From contig CAZPUQ010000002.1 of the NCBI GenBank assembly GCA_964589785.1, positions 1 through 64,000 of the forward strand: 64,000 nucleotides of DNA. The letters run 5' to 3'. Shown here in pieces: positions 25,071-33,822 of this stretch (within the stretch, counting starts at the first letter, position 1; the number at the start of each line of letters is the position of its first letter). The translations under genes were made by a program, and so were the position numbers. Under the pieces are notes generated by a model, which worked only from the letters and a program-made list of their open reading frames with translations, ran no database searches and was not told the DNA's origin. This DNA comes from JAGVSR01 sp964589785. Its GTDB lineage: Bacteria; Pseudomonadota; Alphaproteobacteria; Rhizobiales; Hyphomicrobiaceae.

Positions 25071-25420
25071 GCGGCCCTCCGTGAGTGAGCGCCGACTTTG
25101 GTAGCGCGGGACATCCATGCTTCGGGCTGGATCCTGGAAAGCCAATCGGCGACCGAGGGGATGCGGCCGCAATCTTCCATGACGTGTTGCTCGGCGATAT
25201 AGCGGACGGGCACCTGCTTGCCGTCACTGTTGGTGATGGTGATGCCAAACACGCGTTCGGCCTCGAAGATTCCTTCGGCGTGATGGCGCAGGGCGCGGTG
25301 GCGGAAATCCGCGAAGCTCTCCTTGGTGGCATCAAACCAATTGTGAATAGGAAGATAGTCCTCAGCCGAGCCTCCGAACAATTTGGCGGATGATACGGCA
25401 TGGTAGTGGGGATGGGTCAT
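25067..25420 (-). CDS. DUF6915-like protein, 117 aa
   Basis: It has the compact conserved pattern EDYLPIHNWFDATKESFADF, RHRALRHHAEGIFEAE, TNSDGKQVPVRYIAEQHV and RIPSVADWL, seen in a widespread small plasmid protein I believe is DUF6915. The many His and Asp residues could bind a metal. The stop overlaps the start of the PcfJ-like gene, so the two are coupled. The upstream leader holds a GC hairpin. Function unknown. Confidence 0.75.
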   Translation of the reverse strand: MTHPHYHAVSSAKLFGGSAEDYLPIHNWFDATKESFADFRHRALRHHAEGIFEAERVFGITITNSDGKQVPVRYIAEQHVMEDCGRIPSVADWLSRIQPEAWMSRATKVGAHSRRAA

Positions 25421-25453
25421 AGGGCTCCTTTTCTGCCGGAGCTCTTCTCTGAC

Positions 25454-25480
25454 CTGCCCCGGGCTTTGCCCTCGGGGCAG
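25454..25480. promoter_or_regulatory. Leader hairpin of the DUF6915-like gene
   Basis: The stem CTGCCCCG (25454-25461) / CGGGGCAG (25473-25480) is flanked on the minus strand by GAGAGG and CAGAGAAGAG tracts, the layout repeated before many genes of this region. Confidence 0.55.
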
Positions 25481-25670
25481 CCCTTCTCGGCCTCTCTACA
25501 GACGTATTGGCTGTTGGTGAGCCATGGCGGATTGATGCTGGTGTCATTGAAACGTTGCAAGGTTGTGTGCTGAAAGTTTGTGCGCACAGTGCCCTTGAGC
25601 TGCGCTTGATTTCTTCCAACACTTCTCATTGTCTAGGGCGGAAGGCTTGGGTTTCTGGTCGGGGGTTGGC

Positions 25671-27314
25671 ATGGATAGCAGTGTTAAATGGCTTGTTGGA
25701 TCTCAAGTCGTACTGCTCGGTCTCCTTATGGCGGGCGGGTATTTCGTCTATGAGCGCATCACGGCTCAGGACTCGGTATTGCAGGAACTGCAGCGCAAGC
25801 TTGACGCGTTGGGGGCGAAGATCGAGGAGGCACATCTGACGGTGTGCAACCTTTCGCTGTCTTCGGTGCGGTTGAGTGTTGCTGTGCGGGTCAGCGAAAA
25901 TCGTACGCGGCTGCGCAGCGGGTATCTTGGAAGCGGTGATTGCGAGCAGCGTACCGTCTATCACCGGCCGGGTTTCGGCGAGATTTATGTGCATGGCTAT
26001 TCGGGGATCCATGACCAGGCTGCGATCGAGGCGAACAAGAAGGTCAATGCGTTTTTCGGTAGCGCGCTGGCTGAGGAAGACCGGGTGGTTTTCAAGGAAT
26101 CGTACGATACGGTTTACTTCCATGGCACGGCCGATGTGATCTATTGCAGCGCTGTAGAGGAAGGCCCAAAGGGCCGGCCATTTGTGAGCGATGAAACGTG
26201 CGAGAACGGCCGGCTGCTTGGGTATGGGCTTGCCGCGCGGTCGGATGCTCAATCGCGGGTGTGGGCTTACGGGTTTGATATTCCGAACTGGCCGTTGCTG
26301 CAGGGGAGCGCCAGGGCCCCATTGCAGGGGGTGGAGCTTGCGCAATTGCAGCTCAAGGCGCTGCGCGATGTGATGGTTCAGCAGATGCAGGAGGCGCAGG
26401 AGTTGGGCGGGCGGACGATTGTCGGCTATCTCGGCGCGAAGATTGTCGACAGCAATTCTCCCTTGAGCCCCGGGGTCGAGATCGAGACTGCGATGGCCCA
26501 GGATATTTTCGGTGCCGCGCAGAAAATCAGCGCGGGTGACACCATCCTGGCGATCAACGGCAAGCCGGTGTTTGCGATCATCGACCTCGAGGCCGAGATC
26601 CAGCGTCATGCCATGGATATCAAGCGCGGGATCAACAAGGCGATCTCGCTCAAGATCGTGGGCGCGGCGTGTCCGGAGACATGCACGGTGCCGGTCTATT
26701 ATTTCTTCAACGAAGCCTATTCCGGTCAGGCCGGTGAAGGCGAGGCGATGGCATGGGGTGTGAGCAACGCGTTCCTTTACGGTCAGGCGACCTGGATCAG
26801 CTGCATAGGGAGTGAGTTTGGCAAGCTTGGTGTGAATATTTTGGGTGCCTTTTATGAAGTGTTCAACGCGGTGCGAGAGGAGCGGAAATTTGACAAGGGC
26901 AAGGCGGAGCTGATGAAGCCGCGGACCGCCGAGGAAATCGATCTGTGTGTTTGGGAAAACGAGCAGCGGGCGGCGTTATCGCGTCAGACGCAAAAGCAAT
27001 ATTACGCGCAGGCGGAGATGCTTGGGATCCTTTTGCCGACCGGGGTCGGTTCGTATCTGACCAAACCGCTGCTGAGGAACATGGGTAAGGGTGTAATCAA
27101 ACGCGGGACGGGTCGCGCTCTGGCTTCGTCGGTGATGGCGGAGATGGTGGAAACGAGTCTTTGGAGCTTCAGCGCGGGTCCGCCGGGGCTGAGCTTGCAA
27201 GAGCGGATGAAATCTGTTCGTAGCGATTTGCCTTATGCCGTGGGGTTTGGGGTCGCTGGGGGCACGTTGATGAGCGCGCAGGCGAGCAGGGCGAAGTACA
27301 AGCGCCCTCAATAG
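25671..27314 (+). CDS. Membrane-anchored PDZ-domain protein, 547 aa
   Basis: One N-terminal membrane anchor (about residues 5-28, VKWLVGSQVVLLGLLMAGGY) followed by a coiled-coil linker, an external domain with two pairs of Cys, a PDZ-like domain at about residues 270-335 (ISAGDTILAINGKPVFAIID) and a C-terminal part with short hydrophobic stretches. The ATG at 25671 is chosen because it starts at the anchor; the frame is open from TTG 25629. It is likely to work in the cell envelope with the transfer machinery, together with the exported protein that follows 12 bases downstream. Confidence 0.78.
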   Translation: MDSSVKWLVGSQVVLLGLLMAGGYFVYERITAQDSVLQELQRKLDALGAKIEEAHLTVCNLSLSSVRLSVAVRVSENRTRLRSGYLGSGDCEQRTVYHRPGFGEIYVHGYSGIHDQAAIEANKKVNAFFGSALAEEDRVVFKESYDTVYFHGTADVIYCSAVEEGPKGRPFVSDETCENGRLLGYGLAARSDAQSRVWAYGFDIPNWPLLQGSARAPLQGVELAQLQLKALRDVMVQQMQEAQELGGRTIVGYLGAKIVDSNSPLSPGVEIETAMAQDIFGAAQKISAGDTILAINGKPVFAIIDLEAEIQRHAMDIKRGINKAISLKIVGAACPETCTVPVYYFFNEAYSGQAGEGEAMAWGVSNAFLYGQATWISCIGSEFGKLGVNILGAFYEVFNAVREERKFDKGKAELMKPRTAEEIDLCVWENEQRAALSRQTQKQYYAQAEMLGILLPTGVGSYLTKPLLRNMGKGVIKRGTGRALASSVMAEMVETSLWSFSAGPPGLSLQERMKSVRSDLPYAVGFGVAGGTLMSAQASRAKYKRPQ

Positions 27315-27326
27315 AGCGGAGCGAAC

Positions 27327-27926
27327 ATGCGCATCATGGTGCTTTTGCTGCTTCTTGCGGCAGGCTTGATGGCTTGGCCGGTCGATACGGTTTCGGCCGG
27401 TCGATACCAGGACACGTTTCGCAAGGCGGCGACGCCTGATCCGCCAAAGCCGCTGCCGGCCCCAGAAGCTCCGCCTCAAAAAGCGATCGATAATGCGGCC
27501 GAGCAGAAGGCGAAGAAATCGATCGACGATGCGGCAGGTGCCGCATCGCGCGGGAAGGCGGTAGCGCCGAAGGTTGATATTCCGACCGATGTGTCGCCGC
27601 AGGCGCGCGACAAGCTGCTTCAGTCGAAGGAGAGTATTCGGCGGCAGGGCGCGAGCAACAAATCGCTGGAGGAGGTGCGGGCGCGGAACAAGGCGGCGGA
27701 GGAGAAAAGATTGCTGGAGCGGCAGCAGTTCAAGGAAAAGACACCGATAGCTGCGGCGCCGCAGGAGCAGAAGCTGGCTGCGCCGCCGGTTGAGAAGGCG
27801 GTGGACAAGGCAGTGCGGCCCAAAAAAGAGATCACAAAGGAATTCAACCGGGAAGCGGGTGCGGTTGCACCGGGGCAGAAGGGCGGAAAGCGTGGCAGCG
27901 GGTCTGAGGAGGGTCCGACGCCATGA
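27327..27926 (+). CDS. Exported Ala/Pro/Lys-rich protein, 199 aa
   Basis: It begins with a clear signal peptide (MRIMVLLLLLAAGLMAWPV, cleavage probably near residue 24), then a low-complexity, charged sequence with many Lys-Ala-Glu-Pro stretches and no fold signal. The gene lies 12 bases after the PDZ protein, so they share an operon. It is probably a flexible periplasmic partner. No family recognised. Confidence 0.75.
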   Translation: MRIMVLLLLLAAGLMAWPVDTVSAGRYQDTFRKAATPDPPKPLPAPEAPPQKAIDNAAEQKAKKSIDDAAGAASRGKAVAPKVDIPTDVSPQARDKLLQSKESIRRQGASNKSLEEVRARNKAAEEKRLLERQQFKEKTPIAAAPQEQKLAAPPVEKAVDKAVRPKKEITKEFNREAGAVAPGQKGGKRGSGSEEGPTP

Positions 27927-27944
27927 TGCAGCTTGCCGGGCGCA

Positions 27945-29345
27945 TCAGACCAGAAGTTTGGCCGATGAGCGGGTCTTGCCGGTCTTAAGATCGGCGAAGA
28001 TCGGGATATCGCTGAAATAGAGTGTTTTTAGATCGGGGTCGTCATTTCGGATGACGCGGCGGGCCATGTTCTCGATGGCGGCCTCGAAGGCGTTGCGCGC
28101 GAAGCGAGCGTTTCCAAGTTCGGGCGTGATGTGCTTGTGGGCCTCGCGGAACAGTGTGCGAAGTGCGGGCCAGGTATCGCCGTGCAGGATGTAATCGTTG
28201 TCGCCGCAGAATTTGTGGAAGATCTGGCAGAGTTCGTCGGCTGAGAAATCCGGGAAGATGATCTTGTGGCGAAAGCGGGAAGATAGTCCGGGGTTGGAGG
28301 CGAGGAGCGCGTCCATTTCCGTAGGGATGCCTGCCATGATGACGATCAGGTCGGTTCTGCGATCTTCGATGAATTTGAGGATGGTGGTCAGGGCTTCGTC
28401 GCCGAAATCGTAGCCGCTGCCTTGGACGAGGCTGTAGGCTTCGTCAATGAACAGCACGCCGCCGATGGCGCGCTCGAGCACGGCCTCGGTCTTGAGGGCG
28501 GTGTGGCCGATCCAGCCGGCGATGAGATCGGAGCGGTCGACCTCGACAACGTGGCCGCGGGAGAGGAGCTTGGACTGCTTGAGGATGCGGCCGAGCACGC
28601 GGGCGACTTCGGTTTTTCCGGTGCCGGGGTTTCCCACGAATACGAAGTGGTTGCTGCTGGTTGTGGTTGCGAGGCCCGCATCGGCGCGCCGGGCCTGGAA
28701 TTGAAGACCCGCTTTGATGGTTTCCAGTTGGGCCTTGAGGTCTGAGAGACCGACCAGACCCTTGAGCCGTGCATAGGGATCGTCTTCGGCGTCTGGCTCG
28801 TGGATGGTGAGGGCCATGTTGGCGTAATGGCCGCGGTCGTAGTCGTAGCTGGGATCCTGGGCTTCTTGATCGGCGGCCGCCGGATAGCCTGTGTCATAGG
28901 CCGCATTGTAGTTGGTGAAATCTTCGTTGGAAACGATCTCGGCACAAAACGAGCCGTCATCGGTCGGTTTGAAGGCGACATCGCGGAAGGTGAGGGGTCT
29001 TTTCTGATCGGGATCGTGCGGCGTATCATCGTGGCCGGGTTCGTCGTGAGCAACGCCTGTGATCTCAGCGAGCTTGCGGGCGGCGGGCTGATATCCTGAT
29101 TGAGCGGAGCGGGTCAGCAGCTCGATGGCTTTGCCGGTATTGGCAAGGGGGCAGCCTTTGCCGTCGTGATAGAGCAGGGCCGCGTGGTATTGGGCTTCGG
29201 CATCTCCGGCATCGGCAAGGCGGCGATACCATTCAAGGGCTAGGATATATCTTTCATTCGAGCGGCAATAATCGGCAAAGGTCTTGCGTTCTTTGGTATC
29301 TCCGACAATTGCACGACTCAAGAGAGTTTCGAACTCTGTTGTCAT
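27945..29345 (-). CDS. AAA+ ATPase, CbbX/EccA type with Sel1 repeats
   Basis: A 466-residue protein. Residues about 35-95 carry two Sel1-like repeats (ALEWYRRLADAGDAEAQYHA, AIELLTRSAQSGYQPAARKL). A linker follows, then an AAA+ domain with Walker A GNPGTGKT (238-245), Walker B GVLFIDEA (about 296-302) and a sensor/arginine region SNPGLSSRFRHKI. CbbX-family ATPases remodel protein complexes. The ATG at 29345 has AGAGG five bases upstream. It converges with the exported protein gene. Its target on the element is unknown. Confidence 0.87.
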   Translation of the reverse strand: MTTEFETLLSRAIVGDTKERKTFADYCRSNERYILALEWYRRLADAGDAEAQYHAALLYHDGKGCPLANTGKAIELLTRSAQSGYQPAARKLAEITGVAHDEPGHDDTPHDPDQKRPLTFRDVAFKPTDDGSFCAEIVSNEDFTNYNAAYDTGYPAAADQEAQDPSYDYDRGHYANMALTIHEPDAEDDPYARLKGLVGLSDLKAQLETIKAGLQFQARRADAGLATTTSSNHFVFVGNPGTGKTEVARVLGRILKQSKLLSRGHVVEVDRSDLIAGWIGHTALKTEAVLERAIGGVLFIDEAYSLVQGSGYDFGDEALTTILKFIEDRRTDLIVIMAGIPTEMDALLASNPGLSSRFRHKIIFPDFSADELCQIFHKFCGDNDYILHGDTWPALRTLFREAHKHITPELGNARFARNAFEAAIENMARRVIRNDDPDLKTLYFSDIPIFADLKTGKTRSSAKLLV

Positions 29346-29530
29346 GCACACCTCTATTGTTTTGTTTTTTATGACATAATAGGGAAATGAGAAAATTATT
29401 GCAATAAAATCGAGAAATCCGGAAAAAAACTAAAGCGGAAACAGCAGGGATCTCTGCTCTGGCCCTCTCGGGCTGCGCCCTTGGGCGTTCCGCATTCGGG
29501 CTTTGGCAGGCAAGCAAGCGCATCCTTCAG
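29346..29530. promoter_or_regulatory. Promoter region of the AAA+ gene
   Basis: The part next to the AAA+ start (29352-29440) is unusually AT-rich and is a probable promoter. The distal part is GC-rich with a short GGGC/GCCC hairpin and GAGA tracts, the leader type common in this region. Confidence 0.45.
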
Positions 29531-29920
29531 TTAGCTGATGGGAGCGTGGGTATTGACGGCTTTGAAGGATGGGGTGATGTCTTTTGCTTCGAGGGTCTGG
29601 CACGCGCTTGCAAGCTGTTGGGTATAGGTCTTGGCGCGATCGCTCATGGCGTAGTCAGCATCGAAATGCTCGATGAGGTGGGTTTTGTAGAAGATGTAGC
29701 CTTGATGATCGCGGGTTATGTGTAGGGTTCCGTGAAACCAGGGTTTGACGTAGCCGGAGCGCACGTTGGCGAGCAGCTCTTGAAAGGCGGCTTTGCCGGT
29801 CTCGTTGAGGAAGCCGTTGACGGCGAGCTCCACCAGCTTGAGATGCTGGGGATCGAGATCTTCGCCGTCGCGCGTGGCGGCTATGATTTCTATGGCTTGG
29901 TCGGTTATCGGTTCGGTCAT
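29531..29920 (-). CDS. Hypothetical protein, 129 aa
   Basis: A soluble acidic protein starting MTEPITDQAIEIIAATRDGE, with an aromatic centre (YVKPWFHGTLHITRDHQGYI). The ATG at 29920 is preceded by GAAAGGAAA on the minus strand; the frame upstream is an open leader without meaning. No family recognised. It lies between the AAA+ gene and another unknown, all on the same strand. Confidence 0.7.
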   Translation of the reverse strand: MTEPITDQAIEIIAATRDGEDLDPQHLKLVELAVNGFLNETGKAAFQELLANVRSGYVKPWFHGTLHITRDHQGYIFYKTHLIEHFDADYAMSDRAKTYTQQLASACQTLEAKDITPSFKAVNTHAPIS

Positions 29921-29991
29921 GCGGATTTCCTTTCGTTGGTTGGGAGAAGCAGGGTCAGAGCCGGAAGCGGCGTACGATGGCGCGCGTGTGT

Positions 29992-30492
29992 TCAGGCCGC
30001 AGAGTCGAGCGGCGCGAGCGGCGTTCGCAAAGCAATGCCGGCGTTCATCAGGGCTTGATCGAAGCGCTGTGCGATGCGCTGAACGGCCGGGATGGTTTCT
30101 GGGTAATAGCGCTGGAGCGAATCCCGGAGCAGACGGTCGCGGGGGTACGGGCTGCTTTTGATGAGCCAGCAATCCGGCGTCAGGCCGTTATAGAAAATGT
30201 AGAAGGGGATGGTGCTTTCGCCGTCTTCCTCGAACCAGAGGCGCGATCCGCCGTAGGCGTGGCAGGTGGCGGGGAGTTCCGTGAAATACTGGGCGGCGAG
30301 CTGGTCGTGGACTCTGGTGCCGCCGTGGCTGGCGGTGGACACCTGCCAGAGCAGCGGAATGACGGAGTGGTCCTGGGCATTCAGGCCCCACATCAGAATC
30401 TCGCTGTTCAGAATGTGGCCCCAGGGGCTGGCGGCCGTGAGTGCGATGGTTTGAAACGTGCCGGGAATGACGATGGCGGGGGAGAGTGGCAT
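29992..30492 (-). CDS. Hypothetical protein, 166 aa
   Basis: Soluble, with a hydrophobic start that is too weak for a signal peptide. The middle is rich in aromatic residues (LWFEEDGESTIPFYIFYNG). AAAGGA lies seven bases before the ATG at 30492. No family recognised. It belongs to the minus-strand accessory run. Confidence 0.7.
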   Translation of the reverse strand: MPLSPAIVIPGTFQTIALTAASPWGHILNSEILMWGLNAQDHSVIPLLWQVSTASHGGTRVHDQLAAQYFTELPATCHAYGGSRLWFEEDGESTIPFYIFYNGLTPDCWLIKSSPYPRDRLLRDSLQRYYPETIPAVQRIAQRFDQALMNAGIALRTPLAPLDSAA

Positions 30493-30625
30493 GCGGCGAT
30501 CCTTTCGGGGTGGGGGCCTTGGCTCTCTCTCTGAGCGCCTCGGCGCGGTACCCCCATTGATCGCGGCTCTTTCTTCTGGAGAGGCTTGTGATGCTATGGA
30601 TTTTCCGGTCTGAGCGGAGCGCAGG

Positions 30626-31318
30626 TTACACAGTCGCTGGTGTGCGTTCTGATGCGACGTCAGCAGTTAAATCCCCGCCGTCGCTCAGGTTGTTTTGGAG
30701 GGCTTCGAGCTGTTCCGGGGTCGTATCGGCATAATCATGTTCGCCGCTGTCTAGCCCGCAGGCGGTGAGCGCGTCTTGGGCTGCGTCGATCAGGGAGATG
30801 AATCCATCGTCGGATTTGTCCCAATCGGCAGTGAGGGCCTCGATGCAGCACACGATGGTGAGTTTCAGCGCATTGGCCAGGATGGCGACCTGCAGCGGGG
30901 TTTGGGGCTGGGGTGAGGGGCCGGTTTCATCGGGAAGGCCGAGTGCGGCGCTGATCCAGGTCATGGCGCCGCAGATGTCGCTCCATTCGTCGTCGTAGGC
31001 TGGGTCGTGCTCTGGAATGCAGTCTTCGCGGTAGCCCTGCAGGGCATCCCATACAGTGCTCAGCCACGAAGCGGGATCATGTGCATGGAGCGTGGCTTGC
31101 GGCGGGCTGGGGTGTTGGGCCAGGGACAGCGGAAGCGTATTCAGGTCTTCGCATAGTTCATCGATTTCATCTTCGGAGAGCGGATCAACGGTGTCGGCCT
31201 CGGTGGCGATATCGAGGATTTCGGTATCGATGTTGGCGCGGGGGAGGTCGGCCTGATAGTGCCGCAGCGCTGCGAGGATGGTGAAGAGGGTGCGTTTGTC
31301 GATGTTCTTTTGGGTCAT
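30626..31318 (-). CDS. Hypothetical acidic protein, 230 aa
   Basis: Strongly acidic, with Asp/Glu-rich helices (EADTVDPLSEDEIDELCEDL) and a central helical bundle (VAILANALKLTIVCCIEALT). The ATG at 31318 is preceded by GGAAAGGA that is partly enclosed in a hairpin. No family recognised; a highly acidic protein of this kind might mimic DNA, but there is no direct evidence. Confidence 0.7.
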   Translation of the reverse strand: MTQKNIDKRTLFTILAALRHYQADLPRANIDTEILDIATEADTVDPLSEDEIDELCEDLNTLPLSLAQHPSPPQATLHAHDPASWLSTVWDALQGYREDCIPEHDPAYDDEWSDICGAMTWISAALGLPDETGPSPQPQTPLQVAILANALKLTIVCCIEALTADWDKSDDGFISLIDAAQDALTACGLDSGEHDYADTTPEQLEALQNNLSDGGDLTADVASERTPATV

Positions 31319-31319
31319 G

Positions 31320-31374
31320 AAGAGTCCTTTCCGGCGCGGACTCTTCTCTATTGGTCCGGCCATTCGCCCGGACC
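31320..31374 (-). promoter_or_regulatory. Start-codon hairpin and leader hairpin
   Basis: Two perfect inverted repeats. On the minus strand AAGAGTCC (31345-31338) pairs with GGACTCTT (31327-31320), which ends one base before the ATG at 31318 and includes part of the ribosome site. Further upstream GGTCCGG (31353-31359) pairs with CCGGACC (31368-31374). The first could limit translation initiation. Confidence 0.6.
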
Positions 31375-31485
31375 CTGGGCGGCTCTTTCTCTTTGCGGGG
31401 CGTTGTGGATCTGTCGTTGGATTTCAGCGGCCGGTTGTTGCCGAAGACAGGCTTGGAGCGGCGCTCGCGGCTGCGCCCCGGCGCA

Positions 31486-31767
31486 TTAGTGCAGTGCGTG
31501 GCGCGGCGTGAAACCATTGCCGAGCTTTCCGGTTGCGCGGTCGAGATTGCGGGCGATGCCGGTGATATCGTGCCAGAAGCTGGGCGGATCGGCGGTCAGG
31601 AGGGCATCGAGGGCGAGCGGCGTGCCGTTGCAGTGGGTGAGGATGATCTCGATCATGGCGGCCATTTTGTTGGCATAGGGCGAGAGTTCGGGGTCGGCCA
31701 TAATGCGCTGGGCGATTTTATCGATGAGGGCGGTTTCCTCGGGTGTTGTTCGGGCGAAGAAGGTCAT
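31486..31767 (-). CDS. Hypothetical protein, 93 aa
   Basis: Starts MTFFARTTPEETALIDKIAQ and continues with ANKMAAMIEIILTHCNGTPL and a C-terminal HDITGIARNLDRATGKL. It looks like a compact, well-conserved small plasmid protein but I cannot name the family. GAAAAAC-type purines precede the ATG at 31767. A short stretch at about 47.9 kb resembles its start. Confidence 0.68.
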   Translation of the reverse strand: MTFFARTTPEETALIDKIAQRIMADPELSPYANKMAAMIEIILTHCNGTPLALDALLTADPPSFWHDITGIARNLDRATGKLGNGFTPRHALH

Positions 31768-32081
31768 GGGGTTTTTCTTTCTGCTCTGATACTGCGGGCT
31801 GTGCGCTGTCTGCACGCAAGCTGGGTCTCTGCGGATAATTGGAGCGGAAGGGCGTTTCGGCCATGCGATCGTGACCCGGATGGGCGGAGACGCCGAGGGC
31901 GGCTCCGTCGCGACGCCTTGGGCGAGCGATAGAGCGCGGTCGCCCCCGGGAGGGGGCGAGGCCGGAAGACTGACCTTTGCCTGAGTTATGGAAGACAGCG
32001 CCAGGAAGGGCGATACGTACCGAACGTGTGTGAGGGGGCTAAAAAGCCATCAGCAGCGGCGCAGCCTCCAAAAAGTCTCGG
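31768..32081. promoter_or_regulatory. Intergenic leader with GC hairpin
   Basis: No gene is supported in these 314 bases. They contain a perfect hairpin CGCCCCC (31941-31947) / GGGGGCG (31952-31958) with a GGGA loop, and a GAGA/CTCT-rich tract near 31790, as in the other leaders of the region. Confidence 0.5.
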
Positions 32082-32282
32082 TCAGAAGCATTTGTCGAAG
32101 CCCGACGTACGGGTGGTGATGGCATAGTAGGGCGGCATATGACCGCGCGCCCGGCCCAAGATCCACCGGCGGCAGGCCGCGCGGGTGCCGGTGAACCAGA
32201 CCGTGAACGTGCCGCCGTGATTGCGTGATACGACGCGGTGCTCATTGCTGTTCGTTAGCGGAGGGCGTTTGGTGGTGGCCAT
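32082..32282 (-). CDS. Small basic protein, 66 aa
   Basis: Begins MATTKRPPLTNSNEH; very basic with several Arg and two Cys. AAGGAT precedes the ATG at 32282. It follows the gene ending at 32297 by 14 bases, so it is likely co-transcribed with it. No family recognised. Confidence 0.58.
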   Translation of the reverse strand: MATTKRPPLTNSNEHRVVSRNHGGTFTVWFTGTRAACRRWILGRARGHMPPYYAITTRTSGFDKCF

Positions 32283-32296
32283 GAAGATCCTTACTG

Positions 32297-32818
32297 TCAG
32301 CGGTTGATGGACGATCCGTAGAGGTAGTGTTCGCGGCCGGGCACGGTGCAAAGGGTGCGCCCCCAAAAGGAGGAGTGCTGCCAGCCAGCGATACGGGCTT
32401 CGATGACGGTGAGCTCATAGCGATTGGGCGAAACGCGCTTGCCGTCGATGTAATAGCGGGCGGGCTTGTGGCCGCCGTAGCTGTGTTTGATCAGGTTCAT
32501 GGCGGCGCCGGTCTCAAGGCGCTGGAGCCTGTTGTTGATGGCCACGATCAGCGGCGTATGCGGCGCATCTGCGCGGCGCCCGCGGCAGGGATGACGGAAG
32601 TCGCCGGAGGTCAGCAAATCCTTGACGCTTCGGAGGAGAGCGGCACTGGAGCAGGCGTTGATATAGGCGGCCTCAAGCACGATGACGTGGCATTCGATTT
32701 GAAGGTGGCGTAGGCGCGAAGGCGGGCGGGCATTGATTGCCAGAGCGGCGTCCTGCCAGCCACCTAAGGAATTCCACGACAAGCGTGTATGGGGCGTTGT
32801 GCGGCGAGGTAAGATCAT
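32297..32818 (-). CDS. Hypothetical protein, 173 aa
   Basis: Soluble and basic, with no known domain; the C-terminal part (ARYYIDGKRVSPNRYELTVI) is a plausible small beta fold. GAGGGAGGC precedes the ATG at 32818, which overlaps the stop of the upstream gene (ATGA). The frame upstream of the ATG lies inside that gene and is not used. Confidence 0.66.
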   Translation of the reverse strand: MILPRRTTPHTRLSWNSLGGWQDAALAINARPPSRLRHLQIECHVIVLEAAYINACSSAALLRSVKDLLTSGDFRHPCRGRRADAPHTPLIVAINNRLQRLETGAAMNLIKHSYGGHKPARYYIDGKRVSPNRYELTVIEARIAGWQHSSFWGRTLCTVPGREHYLYGSSINR

Positions 32819-33246
32819 GGGGCCTCCCTCATTGCGGCTGCGGCGCGGCCTTTGCGGAGGAAGGGAATGCCGTGCGCTTGCCGAAAGGTGATGGCATCGC
32901 CCTCGGCGTAGGGGATGTAGCGGAAGATGGTGCGGACCATGACCAAGCAGGGCGTATCCTCGACCAGCGGGCCCATCTGCTCGGTCATGTCCTTGTAGCC
33001 AAATTGCCCGTCTCTCGTGTCGATGCTGTCGGTACGCAGGAAGACTGTATGGGGCGTTTGCATGCGCTGATCGGAATGCGCCGCATAGAGCCCGATGATT
33101 GCGTACCAGGTGCGGGGGTGCCATTCGTGCATGATGATGCGTGCGGCCGTGCCGGGGCCGTATCGGGTGGCATCGCGCACGTGGTTGATCTTGGCTTGTT
33201 CAAGCGTGAGCCCGGCGCGGGCGAGGTCCAGATAGATCCATCCCAT
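32815..33246 (-). CDS. Hypothetical protein, 143 aa
   Basis: A soluble protein, His- and Tyr-rich, with no family recognised. It starts MGWIYLDLARAGLTLEQAKI. Its stop codon overlaps the next gene by four bases, which indicates coupling. The leader upstream (33247-33337) contains nested hairpins. Confidence 0.68.
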   Translation of the reverse strand: MGWIYLDLARAGLTLEQAKINHVRDATRYGPGTAARIIMHEWHPRTWYAIIGLYAAHSDQRMQTPHTVFLRTDSIDTRDGQFGYKDMTEQMGPLVEDTPCLVMVRTIFRYIPYAEGDAITFRQAHGIPFLRKGRAAAAMREAP

Positions 33247-33280
33247 GGAACGCTCCTTGGTTCGGGTTGAGGGGAGCCGA

Positions 33281-33327
33281 GTGCGCGCTTTCTCTGGCGG
33301 CGCAGCCGGCTTGCCCGGCTAGCGCAC
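33281..33327. promoter_or_regulatory. Nested leader hairpin
   Basis: An outer pair GTGCGC (33281-33286) / GCGCAC (33322-33327) encloses AGCCGG (33304-33309) / CCGGCT (33315-33320). It lies upstream of the gene starting at 33246 and is flanked by CTCT (GAGA on the minus strand) tracts. Confidence 0.5.
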
Positions 33328-33337
33328 ATCTCTACCT

Positions 33338-33751
33338 TTAAATGTCGCGGCGATCTTCGCGGTCATCCTCGGGGCGGAGGGGAAGCGCCGCGCCGATCAG
33401 GGCGATGGCAACGCCAAGGGCGCACAGGGTTGCCGCGAAATCGAAATCGTGGATGGCCTGGGCCGTGTTGGCGATTGCCACGTGATAGAGCGCGATCAGG
33501 ATGACCGGCATCGCAAAGAGCGAAGTGTAGCGCCGCTCACCGGAGGCAATGCCCAAAAGATCGGGCGCATCGACTTTGCAGTAGCAGAGGGCGCTTAAGA
33601 CCGGGGGAGCCAGCAGCAGTGCGGCTCCGAACGCCGCGGCGGCCCATAGAGGGGGATGATCAAAAACCGGGCCGAGCACAGCAAAGCCTGCGGCCGGGGC
33701 GTACGAGATAATGACGGCAAGGTATGCGAGAGCGTTGAGAAAGCGGTGCAT
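33338..33751 (-). CDS. Small integral membrane protein, four helices
   Basis: A 137-residue protein with hydrophobic segments at about residues 5-27, 35-57, 76-95 and 104-124, and an acidic cytoplasmic tail (RPEDDREDRRD). GAGGA precedes the ATG. It is the only strongly hydrophobic protein in the minus-strand accessory run. No family recognised. Confidence 0.72.
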   Translation of the reverse strand: MHRFLNALAYLAVIISYAPAAGFAVLGPVFDHPPLWAAAAFGAALLLAPPVLSALCYCKVDAPDLLGIASGERRYTSLFAMPVILIALYHVAIANTAQAIHDFDFAATLCALGVAIALIGAALPLRPEDDREDRRDI

Positions 33752-33822
33752 GCGGTCCTCGGCGGCAAAGCTGCGGCGTCAGACCTTTTGTTGAGCAAGC
33801 GGGGGCCGATTTTAAAGGGGCG

